Below are positions 22,004 through 34,572 of a stretch of 64,000 nucleotides of DNA, in pieces. Within the stretch, counting starts at the first letter, position 1; the number at the start of each line of letters is the position of its first letter. Both the position numbers and the translations under genes were made by a program. The notes beneath the pieces are model-generated. The model made no database searches. It saw only the letters and a program-made list of their open reading frames with translations, and had not been told where the DNA came from. The DNA lies in the NCBI GenBank assembly GCA_003116995.1, contig BDSL01000146.1:62001-126000 (forward strand), given 5' to 3'. The DNA comes from Yamagishiella unicocca. Taxonomy: Eukaryota; Chlorophyta; Chlorophyceae; Chlamydomonadales; Volvocaceae.

Positions 22004-25000
22004 GAAATACAGGCCCGCTGTCTGAGTTGCACGATGCGTCGAAGGACAGAGCCGAAGTCCCAACAGCAATCGTCTTACAAGCAACTAAGGATATCGGCAG
22101 CCAATGCTGCCTAAGGACCGCAGACCGCAGAGATCCGGCGGTCGTACTAGAACCGAAACCACCCGAATAAGGCGCACGATCACAGCGCCCTTATTCACAG
22201 CACACAGCAGGCAGAGCATGACTAATAGAAGACTGACCGAATCTTAACACTCCCACGCGGGCAGGCTTCAAAACTAACATGCCCTATCGAGACTTACGCA
22301 TCAAGATAGCCTAGAAAGCAAGTTCAGGAAAACGACAGACAGACAGTACGACGAGAGCACAGGTCCACGGCTCCCTCGTAAACACAGACAGACGAATAAC
22401 ACAAGCTCCCACGCAAGTCCAGAATACACATGCAAGGCATGTTCCCACGGAGCGCAGGAACACATAGGAGAGCAAAACCGCTCCCACGCAGAACACGAAA
22501 ACAAGCAATCCAGTTGTTCTGGCAAAACACAGTTAAACCGCTGCAGGTGTCCTTCAGCAGACGCAAACAAGCGATTTGCTTGGCACGGATTCACCTAAAA
22601 CGCGATAAGCAAGTAAACCCTAAACACGGCCAGCGAAGACCACCGCTAGACCCCATTAGTTCATGCCTATGTTGCTCATGCAGTAACGCAGCTTTGCTTC
22701 CGTCACTGCCTTGGTGAAGATGTCGGCAAGTTGCTCCATCCTCGCCAGCGCACCGCATGATGCGAATCTCACCACGCATTACCCGCTCACGTGCAAAGTG
22801 ATGGCTGATGTCTACGTGCTTGCTGCGCGCACACGAAACTGGGCTCTCTAACATAGCGACGCATGCGCTGTTGTCGCTTCGCAACGGAACAGCCCCTACG
22901 GCGACCCCTAAGTCATACAGGAGATGGCGCAACCACAACGCCTCCTTCGATCATCGCAGCCGCAGCAGCCATGTACTCCGACTCAGCCGTCGAGGTAGCA
23001 ACCGTTGGCTGAAGCTTTGCGCTCCACGTGATCGCTCCCGTGCCCACGCAGCTTGAATACGTAGCCACCAGTGGAGCGACGCCCCTTGGCTCCCGCCAGA
23101 TCAGCGTCGCAGTAGCCTACCAGTTCCAGCGGTCCCGAGAACTTGATGCCGACGTTCGTTCTTGGTGCCCGCCAGGTACCGCAGGACCCCCTTAGCAGCA
23201 GCCCAGTGCTCGGTCGTAGGCTTAGACATGTGGCGAGCCAGCGCTCCCACGGCAAACGCGATGTCAGGGCGCGTGCACACGGACAGGTACAGCAGCGAAC
23301 CCACGAGCTCACTGTACTTGTGCTCGGACATACACCTCTAGCGGCGTGCGTGCCCGTATCAGACAACTTGAGGCCAGCATCCATGGGCACGCGACGCCCG
23401 TTGGCCCCATGCATCCCGAACCTGGCCAGCATATCCAGCACATACCGCGGCTGGGAAATCGTAATTGACCGCTGCGCCCGATCCCGCTTAATCTCGAGAC
23501 CCAGGTAGAAGGACGCCACACCCACGTCATGCACCTGAAACGCAGCGCTCAGGCCGCGCTTTACCCACTCGATCTGCTGCACGGACTTTGATGCGATGAG
23601 AAGATCATCGACATACACAAGCACGTACACCGGATCCTTTCCTTCTCCGATAAACAGCCCAGGATCCACGGGCGAGGGACGAAGCCCCATTGCCTCCAAG
23701 ACGGACCGCAAACGCTCATACCACGCACGGGGGGCCAGACGTAGCCCATACAATGACTTGTGCAGACGGCACGCCAAACCCGGACCCCCCCAACTCGTAA
23801 CCAGGAGGCTGCTCAGCGTAGACAACCTCCTCCAGAACACCATTTAGGAACGCGGTCTTAATGTCGACCTGGTGCAGCTCCAGATCACGAGCCGCAACCA
23901 CAGCCAACAGCGAACGCAGGGTGGCCCACTTCCCAACGGGCGCAAACACCTCATCGAAATCCACACCCTCCCGCGGGATGGGTGAAACCCTTGGCCACCA
24001 GACGCGCCTTGTACCGCTCGACGTTGCCACGCTCGTCGCGCTTCAACTTATAAACCCACTTGAGACCAATCTTCTTGGCCCCCTCCGGCAATTCTTCCAA
24101 GCCAACGAAAACACACCATTCAGGTGCAAGGACTCCATCTCCTCGTCCATCGCTGCCTTCCACAGCTCCCAATCGGGCCTGCCCATGGCCTCCTTCAGCG
24201 ACTGAGGCTCATAACCCGAATCACCGACCGAAAACGCATTAGCAAACTTAGCCGGTGTGCGATAAGGCCTGCCATAACGAGAGGCAGGACCCTGAGCAGG
24301 ATGAGAGCCTGGACCCGGGCTGTCCGAGCCAGGACCAGAGCCACCGGAACCAGACCCAGAACCACCGGCACCGGAACCAGAACCTCCAGAGCCTCCATCA
24401 CCGGAGCCACCAGAAGGGCTCCTGAAACTGCCATCATGCGACTCCTCCTCTTCTTCTCCTTCCTCCTCCACTCCTTCCTCCTTTCCCACGGAATCAGGAT
24501 CCGGGAAAGGCGGGAGATCAGGACTAACACCAGCAGCGACCACGCCACTCCCAGCACCGGCAACTCCAGTGCCAGCCGTTTCGTCGGCTTCTATGGCACC
24601 AGCAGCGCCATCAGCACTAGCGCGAGGACTCCCATCACCGGCAACTGCATCCTGTGCAGCGCCATCAGCACTTACACGCACGCGGACCCCCAGCACCGGT
24701 CATGCCAACGCCAGCCGTTTCGTCGGCTCCTATGGCGCCAGCCATGCCTTCAGCACTCGAGACCTCACACCCGAGCCACTCCTCACTGGAAACACACGAT
24801 GGGTCGTCCACCGACCTGGACACGTCATTCCGAAAGCGAAACTCACTCTCGTTGAACACCACATACATGACGACACGAAATCATTTTATTTTCTGCAGTC
24901 AGGATACGGAAGCACTTTGACGCAGGCTCGTACCCCATAAATGTGCCCTTCCTCCCACGCGGACTCAGCTTGTCCACGGGCTTGGGGTCATGCGCATAAG

Positions 25001-25252
25001 CAACACAACCAAACACACGCAAGTGCGACACATCAGGTGCCTTACCCCAAATCAGTTCATGCGGGGTTTTCTCCTTCCCCGCGACAGGCGAACGGTTACG
25101 CAGGTAGTTGGCAGTCACCACTGCCTCCTGCCAGTGACGCTTGGGCACACCAGACTCAATGAGCATGCTGCGCACCTCGTCTAGCAAAGAACGGTTCAAC
25201 CTCTCAGCCTTGCCGTGCTGCTGGGGGGTGTAAGGCGCTGTAAGCTGGTGCT
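22004..25252 (-). mobile_element. Copia LTR retrotransposon, 5'-truncated inverted copy (left)
   Basis: Minus-strand twin of the element at 25253-28740. It keeps the C-terminal part of integrase, the Ser/Gly-rich acidic linker, reverse transcriptase, RNase H and the 3' LTR; 5' LTR, gag, protease and the first part of integrase are missing. The outer end at 22004 reads TGAAATACAGG, the inverse of the CCTGTATTTCA end of the right copy. Homology stops at about 25252, where the other copy starts head-to-head. Many frameshifts, mostly 4-nt insertions, break its pol frame. Confidence 0.9.
22697..25250 (-). pseudogene. Copia pol remnant (integrase C-terminus, RT, RNase H), left copy
   Basis: Readable pieces, from high to low coordinate: the TPQQHGKAERLNRSLLDEV integrase end, a Gly/Ser/Glu-rich linker, KGFT...[57 protein letters not shown] (the YVDD catalytic pair), and an RNase H region with [20 protein letters not shown] that the right copy has lost. 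Extra 4-nt insertions relative to the right copy occur near 22739, 22953, 23050, 23155, 23332, 23346, 23979, 24685 and 24865, and a 5-nt one near 24100. No intact protein can be made. Confidence 0.88.
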
Positions 25253-25253
25253 G

Positions 25254-27787
25254 CATTGTGTGAAAGATTTGAAGTGCGAGCCGTGCATCCTAGGGAAGCA
25301 GTCGCGTTTGCCGTTTCCCGTTTCTGAGGCGGATAGGAAGAAGCCGCTAGAACTAGTTCATGTAGACGTGGCTGGCCTCCTCTTGCCGTCGAGTGATAAG
25401 CATAGGTTTTTCCTCACCATGCTGGATGATTACTCAGGGTTTTCGCTGGTTAAGCCCTTAGTACACAAGAACGACGTAAAGGGGGCATTGCAGGCCATGT
25501 TCGTTTTCTTACTTAGAGACTCAGCTGGGGTGTCCGTTGAAGTGCGTGCGCTCAGATCGTGGAGGGGAATTCGTTAACCACGAGCTATGCAGCTGGTTTG
25601 CGTCGCGCGGAATTCAGCACCAGCTTACAGCGCCTTACACCCCCCAGCAGCACGGCAAGGCTGAGAGGTTGAACCGTTCTTTGCTAGACGAGGTGCGCAG
25701 CATGCGCATTGAGTCTGGTGTGCCCAAGCGTCACTGGCAGGAGGCAGTGGTGACTGCCAATTACCTGGGTAACCGTTCGCCTGTCGCGGGGAAGGAGAAA
25801 ACCCCGCATGAACTGATTTGGGGTAAGGCACCTGATGTGTCGCACTTGCGTGTGTTTGGTTGTGTTGCTTATGCGCATGACCCCAAGCCCGTGGACAAGC
25901 TGAGTCCGCGTGGGAGGAAGGGCACATTTATGGGGTACGAGCCTGCGTCAAAGTGCTTCCGTATCCTGACTGCAGAAAATAAAATGATTTCGTGTCGTCA
26001 TGTGGTGTTCAACGAGAGTGAGTTTCGCTTTCGGAATGACGTGTCCAGGTCAGTGGACGACCCGTCGTGTGTTTCCAGTGAGGAGTGGCTCGGGTGTGAG
26101 GTCTCGAGTGCTCAAGGCATGGCTGCTGGCGCCATAGGAGCCGACGAAACGGCTGGCGTTGGCATGACCGGTGCTGGGGGTCCGCGTGTAAGTGCTGATG
26201 GCGCTGCACAGGATGCAGTTGCCGGTGATGGGAGTCCTCGCGCTAGTGCTGATGGCGCTGCTGGTGCCATAGAAGCCGACGAAACGGCTGGCACTGGAGT
26301 TGCCGGTGCTGGGAGTGGCGTGGTCGCTGCTGGTGTTAGTCCTGATCTCCCGCCTTTCCCGGATTCTGATTCCGTGGGAGAGGAGGAAGGAGAGGAGGAG
26401 GAAGGAGAAGAAGAGGAGGAGTCGCATGATGGCAGTTTTAGGAGCCCTTCTGGTGGCTCCGGTGATGGAGGCTCGGGAGGTTCTGGTTCCGGTGCCGGTG
26501 GTTCTGGGTCTGGTTCCGGTGGCTCTGGTCCTGGCTCGGACAGCCCGGGTCCAGGCTCTCATCCTGCTCAGGGTCCTGCCTCTCGTTATGGCAGGCCTTA
26601 TCGCACACCGGCTAATTTTGCTAATGCGTTTTCGGTCGGTGATTCGGGTTATGAGCCTCAGTCGCTGAAGGAGGCCATGGGCAGGCCCGATTGGGAGCTG
26701 TGGAAGGCAGCGATGGACGAGGAGATGGAGTCCTTGCACCTGAATGGTGTCTTTTCGTTGGAAGAATTGCCGGAGGGGGCCAAGAAGATTGGTCTCAAGT
26801 GGGTTTATAAGTTGAACCGCGACGAGCGTGGCAACGTCGAGCGGTACAAGGCGCGTCTGGTGGCCAAGGGTTTCACCCAGCGGGAGGTTGTGGATTTCGA
26901 TGCATGAGGTGTTTGCGCCCGTTGGGAAGTGGGCCACCCTGCGTTCGCTGTTGGCTGTGGTTGCGGCTCGTGATCTGGAGCTGCACCAGGTCGACATTAA
27001 GACCGCGTTCCTAAATGGTGTTCTGGAGGAGGTTGTCTACGCTGAGCAGCCTCCTGGTTACGAGTTGGGGGGTCCGGGTTTGGCGTGCCGTCTGCACAAG
27101 TCATTGTATGGGCTACGTCTGGCCCCCCGTGCGTGGTATGAGCGTTTGCGGTCCGTCTTGGAGGCAATGGGGCTTCGTCCCTCGCCCGTGGATCCTGGGC
27201 TGTTTATCGGAGAAGGAAAGGATCCGGTGTACGTGCTTGTGTATGTCGATGATCTTCTCATCGCATCAAAGTCCGTGCAGCAGATCGAGTGGGTAAAGCG
27301 CGGCCTGAGCGCTGCGTTTCAGGTGCATGACGTGGGTGAGGCGTCCTTCTACCTGGGTCTCGAGATAAAGCGGGATCGGGCGCCGCGGTCAATTACGATT
27401 TCCCAGCCGCGGTATGTGCTGGATATGCTGGCCAGGTTCGGGATGCATGGGGCCAACGGGCGTCGCGTGCCCATGGATGCTGGCCTAAAGTTGTCGGATA
27501 CGGGCACGCCGGTAGAGGTGTCCGAGCACAAGTACAGTGAGCTCGTGGGTTCGCTGCTGTACCTGTCCGTGTGCACGCGCCCTGACATCGCGTTTGCCGT
27601 GGGAGCGCTGGCTCGCCACATGTCCAAGCCTACGACCGAGCACTGGGCTGCTGCTAAGGGGGTCCTGCGGTACCTGGCGGGCACCAAGAACGTCGGCATC
27701 AAGTTCTCGGGACCGCTGGAACTGGTAGGCTACTGCGACGCTGATCTGGCGGAAGCTTCAGCCAACGGTTGCTACCTCGACGGCTGA
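25254..27787 (+). pseudogene. Copia pol remnant (integrase, RT, RNase H), right copy
   Basis: Domains in order: pre-integrase zinc pair CEPC, integrase core with the Asp of VHVDVAG, the Asp of VRSDRGGEF and the Glu of HGKAERLN, an acidic then Gly/Ser-rich linker (about 26100-26600), RT with [31 protein letters not shown] and YVDD, and an RNase H start YCDADLA. Breaks: a 1-nt frameshift near 25537, a 4-nt insertion at about 26900 (GATGCATGAGG), a deletion of about 75 bases in RNase H near 27751, and loss of four bases near 27852. The copy is therefore dead. Confidence 0.9.
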
Positions 27788-28139
27788 GTCGGAGTACATG
27801 GCTGCTGCGGCTGCGACGAAGGAGGCGTTGTGTTTGCGCCATCTCCTGTATGAGGGGTCGCCGTAGGGGCTGTTCCGTTGCGAAGCGACAACAGCGCATG
27901 CGTCGCTATGTTAGAGAGCCCAGTTTCGTGTGCGCGCAGCAAGCACGTAGACATCAGCCATCACTTTGCACGTGAGCGGGTAATGCGTGGTGAGATTCGC
28001 ATCATGCGGTGCGCTGGCGAGGAGCAACTTGCCGACATCTTCACCAAGGCAGTGACGGAAGCAAAGCTGCGTTACTGCATGAGCAACATAGCTAGGCATG
28101 AACTAATGGGGTCTAGCGATGGTCTTCGCTGGCCGTGTT

Positions 28140-28740
28140 TAGGGTTTACTTGCTTATCGCGTTTTAGGTGAATCCGTGCCTAGAAAATCGCTTGTTTGCG
28201 TTTGCTGAAGGACAACTGCAGCGGTTTAACTGTGTTTTGCCAGAACAACTGGATTGCTTGTTTTCGTGTTCTGCGTGGGAGCGGTTTTGCTCTCCTATGT
28301 GTTCCTGCGCTCCGTGGGAGCATGCCTTGCATGTGTATTCTGGACTTGCGTGGGAGCTTGTGTCATTCGTCTGTCTGTGTTTACGAGGGAGCCGTGGACC
28401 TGTATGTGCTCTCGTCGTACTGTCTGTCTGTCGTTTTCCTGAACTTGCTTTCTAGGCTATCTTGATGCGTTAGTCTCGATAGGACATGTTAGTTTTGAAG
28501 CCTGCCCGCGTGTTGAGATTCGGTCAGTCTTATATTAGTCATGCTCTGCCTGCTGTGTGCTGTGAATAAGGGCGCTGTGATCGTGCGCCTTATTCGGTTC
28601 TAGTACGACCGCCGGATCTCTGCGGTCTTTAGGCAGCATTGGCTGCCGATATCCTTAGTTGCTTGTAAGACGATTGCTGTTGGGACTTCGGCTCTGTCCT
28701 TCGACGCATCGTGCAACTCACACAGCGGGCCTGTATTTCA
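28140..28740 (+). repeat. 3' LTR of the right copia copy (start not fixed)
   Basis: Non-coding segment after the pol remnant ending in TATTTCA. Its inverted twin is 22004 to about 22620. The outer end is fixed by the end of homology between the copies. The inner end cannot be set because no 5' LTR is present for comparison. The copies differ by a few substitutions and small indels, including a 4-nt insertion near 28405. Confidence 0.65.
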
Positions 28741-29138
28741 GCTCATAACCTGTTGAAGTAACGTCTGTGCAGTATTGGGATGTGTGCTCGCATCATAGCC
28801 TGTTTATAGTAGGCAGGATTACAAGGACCCACTAAAAAGCTGGTTTCGCGCTCTTTTGCCTACTGCTGTTTCCGGCCATTTTGTATAGTTCCTTCCACTG
28901 CACTGCATTGCCGAGCGTTTGGGACCCACAGTTGCTGGGAAGCACTTGTATCGGTGCTCGTCCAGCAGGTTTCCAAGTCAGGGACCTACGCATCGCTTCT
29001 TTCGCTCGCTCAATTCGGTAACGTCGTTCGCTGGGCTGGGTAAGCATAATCATCCCACGTCCTATTTCCTACTTTAAGAGGGTTGGAGTCCGTGAAGTGT
29101 CAAGGCTCAGGGGCAGATTAGCACACTCACGTCACGCT
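28741..29138. other. Intergenic region
   Basis: No gene seen. 28830-28945 carries phrases (CGGCCATT, GCGTTTGGGACCCA) that resemble repeats at 21180-21265, so both flanks of the copia pair may be related repeat DNA. Confidence 0.4.
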
Positions 29139-30764
29139 TCACGCCTCAATCCACGCCAGCGCCGCTATGCTGAGTGGCACCAGGCATCCCTCCTCGCTGA
29201 CCCGCATCGCCTCCCCGCGCCACACCAGCTGCATCAGCCCGTAGCCGCTGCCCAGCGGGAGGCTGTGCGAGGCGTCCCCTTGCTCCCAGGAGCGGTTGGC
29301 GTTGTCGTACTAGCCCGTGTGGGAGGGCTGTACGACGACCAGCACATACATTATCCCGCGGGATGCTGCGGGGATGAGGTTAGACTGGGTTTAGGGTTTT
29401 GAGGAGGGGTGAAGGAAGCGGGAGAGAAAGAAATATAAATTCTTCAGATCCCACAAAACCCTAAGCTAAGAAACAGAGCGCAACACCCCGTTGACCTCCG
29501 CCCGCCGTCGCACCCGAAGAACTGGAAGCTCCACAGCTGCCGTAACACCTCATCCTGCTAGTTCTCGCTCACCACCAGCGCCAGCGGTAGCTGCGACATC
29601 GCCTGCTAGTGCCTCCACCGCGAGCATCACGGAGGCTACATAGCGGCAGCCCAGGGACACGCCCTCCAGGCGGTGGCTGCCGGAGATCATTATACCGGGC
29701 CTGATCAGGCAACGGAGAAGCCACGTGGGGAAGGCGGGGACGATGGGGAGGGTGTGGACGAGCGAGTAAGGGTTTGCGGAGAAGGTAGAGATTACGGCGG
29801 CGCGGATGAATGTACCGTCGAATAGTAATGTGTTGGCAGAGGCCAGGGTCATTATTGTGCAAAGATCCAAATGATGAGAAGCCCTGTCCAATAACAACCA
29901 TCGTCCAACCACCAACCACTGCCCGCACCTGTGCGCCTCCAGCAGGCGCCAGGGGTCCTGCGTCCACAGGTCGGGCGCAGCGCTGCGGTACATAAGGCCC
30001 GGGAGCGAAGGCACGGCGCCGCCACCACCGCTCCCGCTGACACCCGGCCACTGGAACTCCGTCACCGTGCGGAAGAACATACGGCCACTGGATAAGGCCA
30101 CTGGAATACGGCCACTGGAATACGGCCACTGGAATACGGCCACTGGACCTCCGTCACCATACGGCCACTGGACCTCCGTCACCGTGCGGAAGAACATCGT
30201 GGGCGACCCGGCGGCGCCGCCGCCGCCGTCACCGCCGCTAGCGTCGTGTGCAGCCGTGCTGCGTGCGATACCCGGCCCCAGGAAATCGTCGGCCGCGCGG
30301 AGGTGTACGGCAATAGCACCTACCGCTCTGGAGCACGCGCACAAGCTCGCTCCGAAACACCGTGGCGGTTTGGGATCGGCCAAAGCCCGTCAGCTGCAGT
30401 TGGGAGACCAATGCGGGCGGCCCCCAGGACTGCGCCTCCGGCCACGCCGCGTTGCATGCAACGGTTCAGGAACACCGAAATGAGCTGGCTGCAGCGCAAC
30501 AGCTCGTCCAGCTTAGCCTGACATAGGGCCCGCACGCAGCTGCTCGATTCGCGCTGCGGCCTCCTCCGAAATCGGTGCTCCGAAACTGCCGAAGGCGCCG
30601 CCGGCGCCTACGGTGCCCAGTCGGTCACCACTGCGGCAGGCGCCTGCGGCCTGTCGCAGCACAGCCAGCGCGCGTCGTACCTGGCTGTTAGGGCTTAGGG
30701 CTCTCGGCCGTCTGGCGCTGCTTGCTGGGGCTGGCGGGGTGCAGGAGGCGAAGACTGGGGCCAT
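29139..30764 (-). pseudogene. Unrecognised minus-strand gene or gene remnant
   Basis: Not recognised. Coding-like pieces from high to low coordinate: 30764-30530 (GGAFGSFGAPISEEAAARIEQL), 30535-30325 (AKLDELLRCSQLISVFLNRC, then a frame change), 30046-29560 (LWTQDPWRLLEAHR, then a hydrophobic stretch with TIMTLASANTLLFDGTFIRA and FPTWLLRCLIRPGIMI), and a last piece 29318-29139 (GSGYGLMQLVWRGEAMR, stop TGA at 29141-29139) preceded by a plausible acceptor. Several pieces switch frame without clear splice sites, and an array of GCCACTGGAATACG repeats (30083-30180) sits in the middle. This suggests decay, though an intron-rich real gene is possible. Confidence 0.35.
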
Positions 30765-30769
30765 GGAGT

Positions 30770-33324
30770 GGGCGCTGGCGGCTGGGTTGATGGAGATACT
30801 GCGGCGGAGTGGCGGTGCGGTGCTCCCTGGTGCGGCACGAACCTGCTGATGGGTAAGGGGACGGCGGCAGATGGAATTCTCATTAGGGGGTTCAGGCAGG
30901 GGTAAGGCGGAGTTGAGGACAGAGGCAAGGTAACGCGATTAAATGGTGCAGGGGAGAACGAGAGGCAGCTGACTTTAGGGACGCAAACACTGCCGCGTGG
31001 AGCCTCGAGCGACCAGGCAACTCGGCATCGTCTGCCGCCCCAACACGACAACGTATCCTGCGGACTGAATCAGGCGTTCGTCCGTAAAATTCGGCCACCC
31101 TTCTGCAGCCGCAGTGTTCACCTGCTTCGGCATTCCCGGACCCTCCCCGCACCCGCTCCCTCCCCACCCAGGGTCAGTCCTAAACGGGGTCAGTCCTAAA
31201 CGGTTTTCCTTTCGTACACGGCTTTTACTTGCAACCCACCCACCCGGGGTGAGACCAGGCCGCCTGTCGCTTCAGTTAAGGAGGCCGCCGCCGCCACCGT
31301 AGGCAGGGCCGCTGCCACTTGCTTCGGACCGTGGGCGAGGTCACCGGGAGTGCCTCAGAGCCACTGTCAGCAGGCGCCCCTGCAGTGCCAGGGAGGGCAA
31401 GAGTGGAAGCCCCCGCGATCCGAAGCCAGAGGAAATGAACGAGTGTTTTGGCAGGAGGGGAAAACCGAAACCACACAATATACATCCCTTTATACCAGTG
31501 GGGCGAACCCGGAAGATTGGCCTGTTGAGAAGGGTTGTGGTTAGTTTGTATAGTTAGGAAAACGAATGAGAGTCTCCTTCAACCCGAAGGTCAAGGACTG
31601 CGGCCGCTTATCCTGAGGAATAATGTGCAAACGGAGTATCAGGACATTTGCAAATGGATTATAGCAAGAAATCGCAACCATGTATGCTATGTACGACGAA
31701 AAACAGGTCCCATCCTGTGGTACCATGGTACACATAAACCTTACCTGCATCGGTGCCAGGTCTGCACCGTGGTCGTTCTCCTCAACTCCGTAAACATCCT
31801 GTAGGTCCCAAGGTATGGCCCCTGAGCGGTATGGCCCCTGAGCGGTATGGTCCCTGAGCGGACTGTGGAAGATGGAACTTTATTACGCTTTGTACATTTT
31901 CATGTGAACAGAGAACAAGAATTACCTGAGCGTTGTGCAAAACCCTGCGGCCATAGCCTGACAATACAGCGCTGGGGTACCTGCAGTCCCCGTGCAGAAC
32001 CAAAGTGTCCAGTGTTGGCGCCGTGTCCAGCCAGGTCCAGCCGTGTGGCTGCCGTGTCCACCAGCCACACCCTGTCCAGCGAGGGCGCCGTAGGGAACCC
32101 CTCCTGGCTGCAGTTGGGACCCGCGATTCTGATGGACATTGCTGTGTCGTCCCGCCTCCCTAAGAAGAAGCGCGTTTTCCTGGTCTAGGTACTGCCAATC
32201 CCAGGCCAGATCAGTATCAGTCTGGCCCCCGGTGACATCCGACAACTCCCTCAATAGTTCCAGCTCTTTGGCTTGCTGGCTTGGCTGTCGCATGCGCACA
32301 TGGTGGACTGAGCCAGTCGCGCCTTGGCGTAGAGCTACGCCAGGGTTGCGCAGCATGATCGCCGGCGGGAATTGGAGTTGCACAATCCCTCCCGCTAATT
32401 TGCCTAAAAGGTGTTACATATGTTGAAAGGAAGGATCTCAAAGTGCTCAGGTGAAAAGCGACTATGCGGGCTATGTCAGCTCTAAAGTCCCGCTCGCAAA
32501 AAAGTACTTGGCCGGGACCAAGTACTATAATTCCCTCCAGTTTCGAGGCGCTGATACTACCATTCAGTTTGAAATGTTCTTATATCGTTGTTGTCTCTTA
32601 AACGCGTAATTGTGCTACGTGGAGTACGGGCCGCTCGCTCTCAACAATTTGGCGCTAAATCGGCTAATCTGCCTCTAATCCTTCTACGTTTCCACTTGAG
32701 CAGGATTTAGACCAAAATCGCGTCCTAAACCTTAAGTGGAAATAGGCTCTTAGTGTGTTTGCTTGCGTTTGTGGATGCTTCAGCTGCTGCGGAAAGCTCT
32801 CTGACGAGCGACTGCATGCGAGCGATATGGTGCGACGTATACAAAGTTAAATATTCACATTCAAAATGCAGAAGCGAACGCGGCAGTAGACATACCTTGA
32901 GTACCGGTAAAGAGTAATGACTCAAGTACTGCGTGCGTATGTTAGTTGCTTGGCTGGTGCATCAGGCCTAAGGTAGATATACCCGATTGATCTACCCTGT
33001 ATACGTAGGCAAGGGTAGACCGGATCGGTATGAGGCACGTGGGCTCGACCGGACCGGTTATAGTTTATAGGCAACAAGGCAAGGGTAGACGCGTAGACCG
33101 GAACGGTCAAGCAAAAGAAGGAAGGATAGTAGGCAAGAATGCACAACTTAACCATGTAACAATTTATAACATCAAAGTTCTCAACCCGGCGTCGAATCAT
33201 GCATCGTTATCAGCTAATCGATCAAAGGATAAGGCTTTTACGGGGCTTACTGACCAGGTTGTAACTTGTCAACAGGACTCCTAGCTGATACAAGTAAGGG
33301 TTGGTTACTCCACACAGCGTCGTA
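30770..33324. other. Region without a convincing gene
   Basis: Scattered minus-strand coding-like text lies at 31922-32383 (HHVRMRQPSQQAKELELLREL) and 31900-32139, but no start, splice pattern or family can be supported. A 17-bp direct repeat (GGTATGGCCCCTGAGCG) occurs three times at 31812-31861. From 32440 onward the DNA is AT-richer and featureless. Confidence 0.35.
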
Positions 33325-33417
33325 AAAGGACTACTCGTTACGATTCCGAAGGGCCTTTTACTCGTTACGATTCCGAAGGGCCTTTTACTCGTTACGATTC
33401 CGAAGGGCCTTTTACGA
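33325..33417. repeat. 27-bp tandem repeat
   Basis: Three full units of TACTCGTTACGATTCCGAAG followed by GGCCTTT, plus a partial unit. Confidence 0.85.
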
Positions 33418-33579
33418 TGATTCGCCGGCTGCTATCGGGCTTGGTGTGCATGCTGGGCGTGGCTCGCGCCCTCTCGCGCAGACCAAAGCTCCCGCCCTTT
33501 GCTTCTCCTGGTGCCATGATGCTTGAGGACTCGATCCCGCGGCCTGATCCGGTCCGGCAACTATTGAAAGGTGCTTACG

Positions 33580-33790
33580 TAAGCTAGGAGTGATTTTGGG
33601 CAGTATTCTGTGGAGACTTAAGGCGGGAACATGGGAACACGGCCATGACTGGCAAGCTGGTCGCCATTCTTGGATGGGAACACGGGAACACGCACGGCAG
33701 CGCACGGTCATGACCGGGTAGCCGGTCAATTCGCTTACTGGTGCATCGCTCCATGCCTCCGTACACGTTCTTCCTGAACACACTCCAGCT
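33580..33790. repeat. Partial copy of repeat family E
   Basis: Shares GGAGTGATTTTGGGCAGTAT with 48440-48459 and carries the GGGAACACGG motif typical of the copies at 48.1-49.2 kb and 54.0-54.6 kb. Confidence 0.65.
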
Positions 33791-33904
33791 TATGATTATT
33801 CATGATTATTGCTTCTTGTAATTATCGAATTTATCAAGAGACCGGTCAGGTCGTCTTGCAACAATTCACATAGCCAGCTCCTTGTGTTTGGAACCGTACC
33901 ACCC

Positions 33905-34240
33905 CCAGCCCCACGGGCTCGGCGACCGGTCCGATCGTGGCGCCGACTGTACCGTTTGAACACATGCTCCACCCGCGGCGGTCCTGTAGTAACGCAAAAA
34001 CACAAACATGCCACTATCCAGTGTAGCGGGGTCGGCGACCGGTCCGGTCGTGGAGTCGATTATACAGTTCGAACCCACTGCCACACGCTCCCGTGGCGGA
34101 TTCTGCTGTAAAAATGCATGCCACTATCTGGTGTAGTGGGGTCGGCGACCGGTCTGGTCGTGGAGTCGGTTATACAGTTCGAACCCACTGCCACACGCTC
34201 CCGTGGCGGACTCTGCTGTAAGAACGCATGCCACTATCTG
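33905..34240 (+). repeat. Array of about 110-bp units
   Basis: Two clear units (34021-34130, 34131-34240) after a diverged one (33905-34020). Each starts GTGTAG(C/T)GGGGTCGGCGAC, contains the palindrome-like GACCGGTCCGGTC and a GTTCGAACCC phrase, and ends CCACTATCTG. The second unit is followed directly by a family A core. Confidence 0.85.
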
Positions 34241-34572
34241 GTTGTAACGGTTACAGTGGGTTCCAGACCAAGAGGTAGAACCATCGGGCGCATCGCCTGA
34301 CACTGAACAAGACGGAGGAAACAAATACCGACATGCACCGAAACAAAGGCAAACCACCAGAACACCAAGTTGACAGGCCGTAGGCATACAGAGCAGCAGC
34401 CAGCACCCCAGGGGGAATTTGCACTAGAGGCTCCCCTATCAGGAACTGGCCGCCAACCAACCTAACAGCCCAGCACCCGACGAACCAGTGAAGCGCCGCA
34501 ACGATGCAAACATCGGAACCCGCCACCTCTCATCCCATAAGGCACGGACCCCTAGCAGGGCTCAACACGCTG
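34241..34572 (+). repeat. Dispersed repeat family A, copy 4, with variable body
   Basis: The core at 34241-34320 is followed by a body containing GCAAACCACCAG, CAGGGGGAATTTGC and GGCTCCCCT, phrases also seen in copy 5 and near 10.2-10.4 kb. Confidence 0.8.

Larger units (their letters stand above)
25253..28740 (+). mobile_element. Copia LTR retrotransposon, 5'-truncated (right copy)
   Basis: Plus-strand element that begins within the integrase region (CEPCILGKQSRLPF) and runs to the 3' LTR end ...CCTGTATTTCA at 28740. The first 358 bases (to about 25610) are unique and form the spacer between the two inverted arms. No 5' LTR or primer-binding site is present. The bases beside the two outer ends (GCTGT before 22004, GCTCA after 28740) do not form a clear target-site duplication. 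Confidence 0.9.

Noticed and set aside
24124..24855. Plus-strand open frame of 243 codons in the left copia copy
   Set aside because: Antisense of the Gly/Ser-rich pol linker; the same shadow appears opposite the right copy.
25625..25927. Minus-strand open frames opposite the copia integrase
   Set aside because: Shadow frames; the plus strand carries the family motifs and homology.
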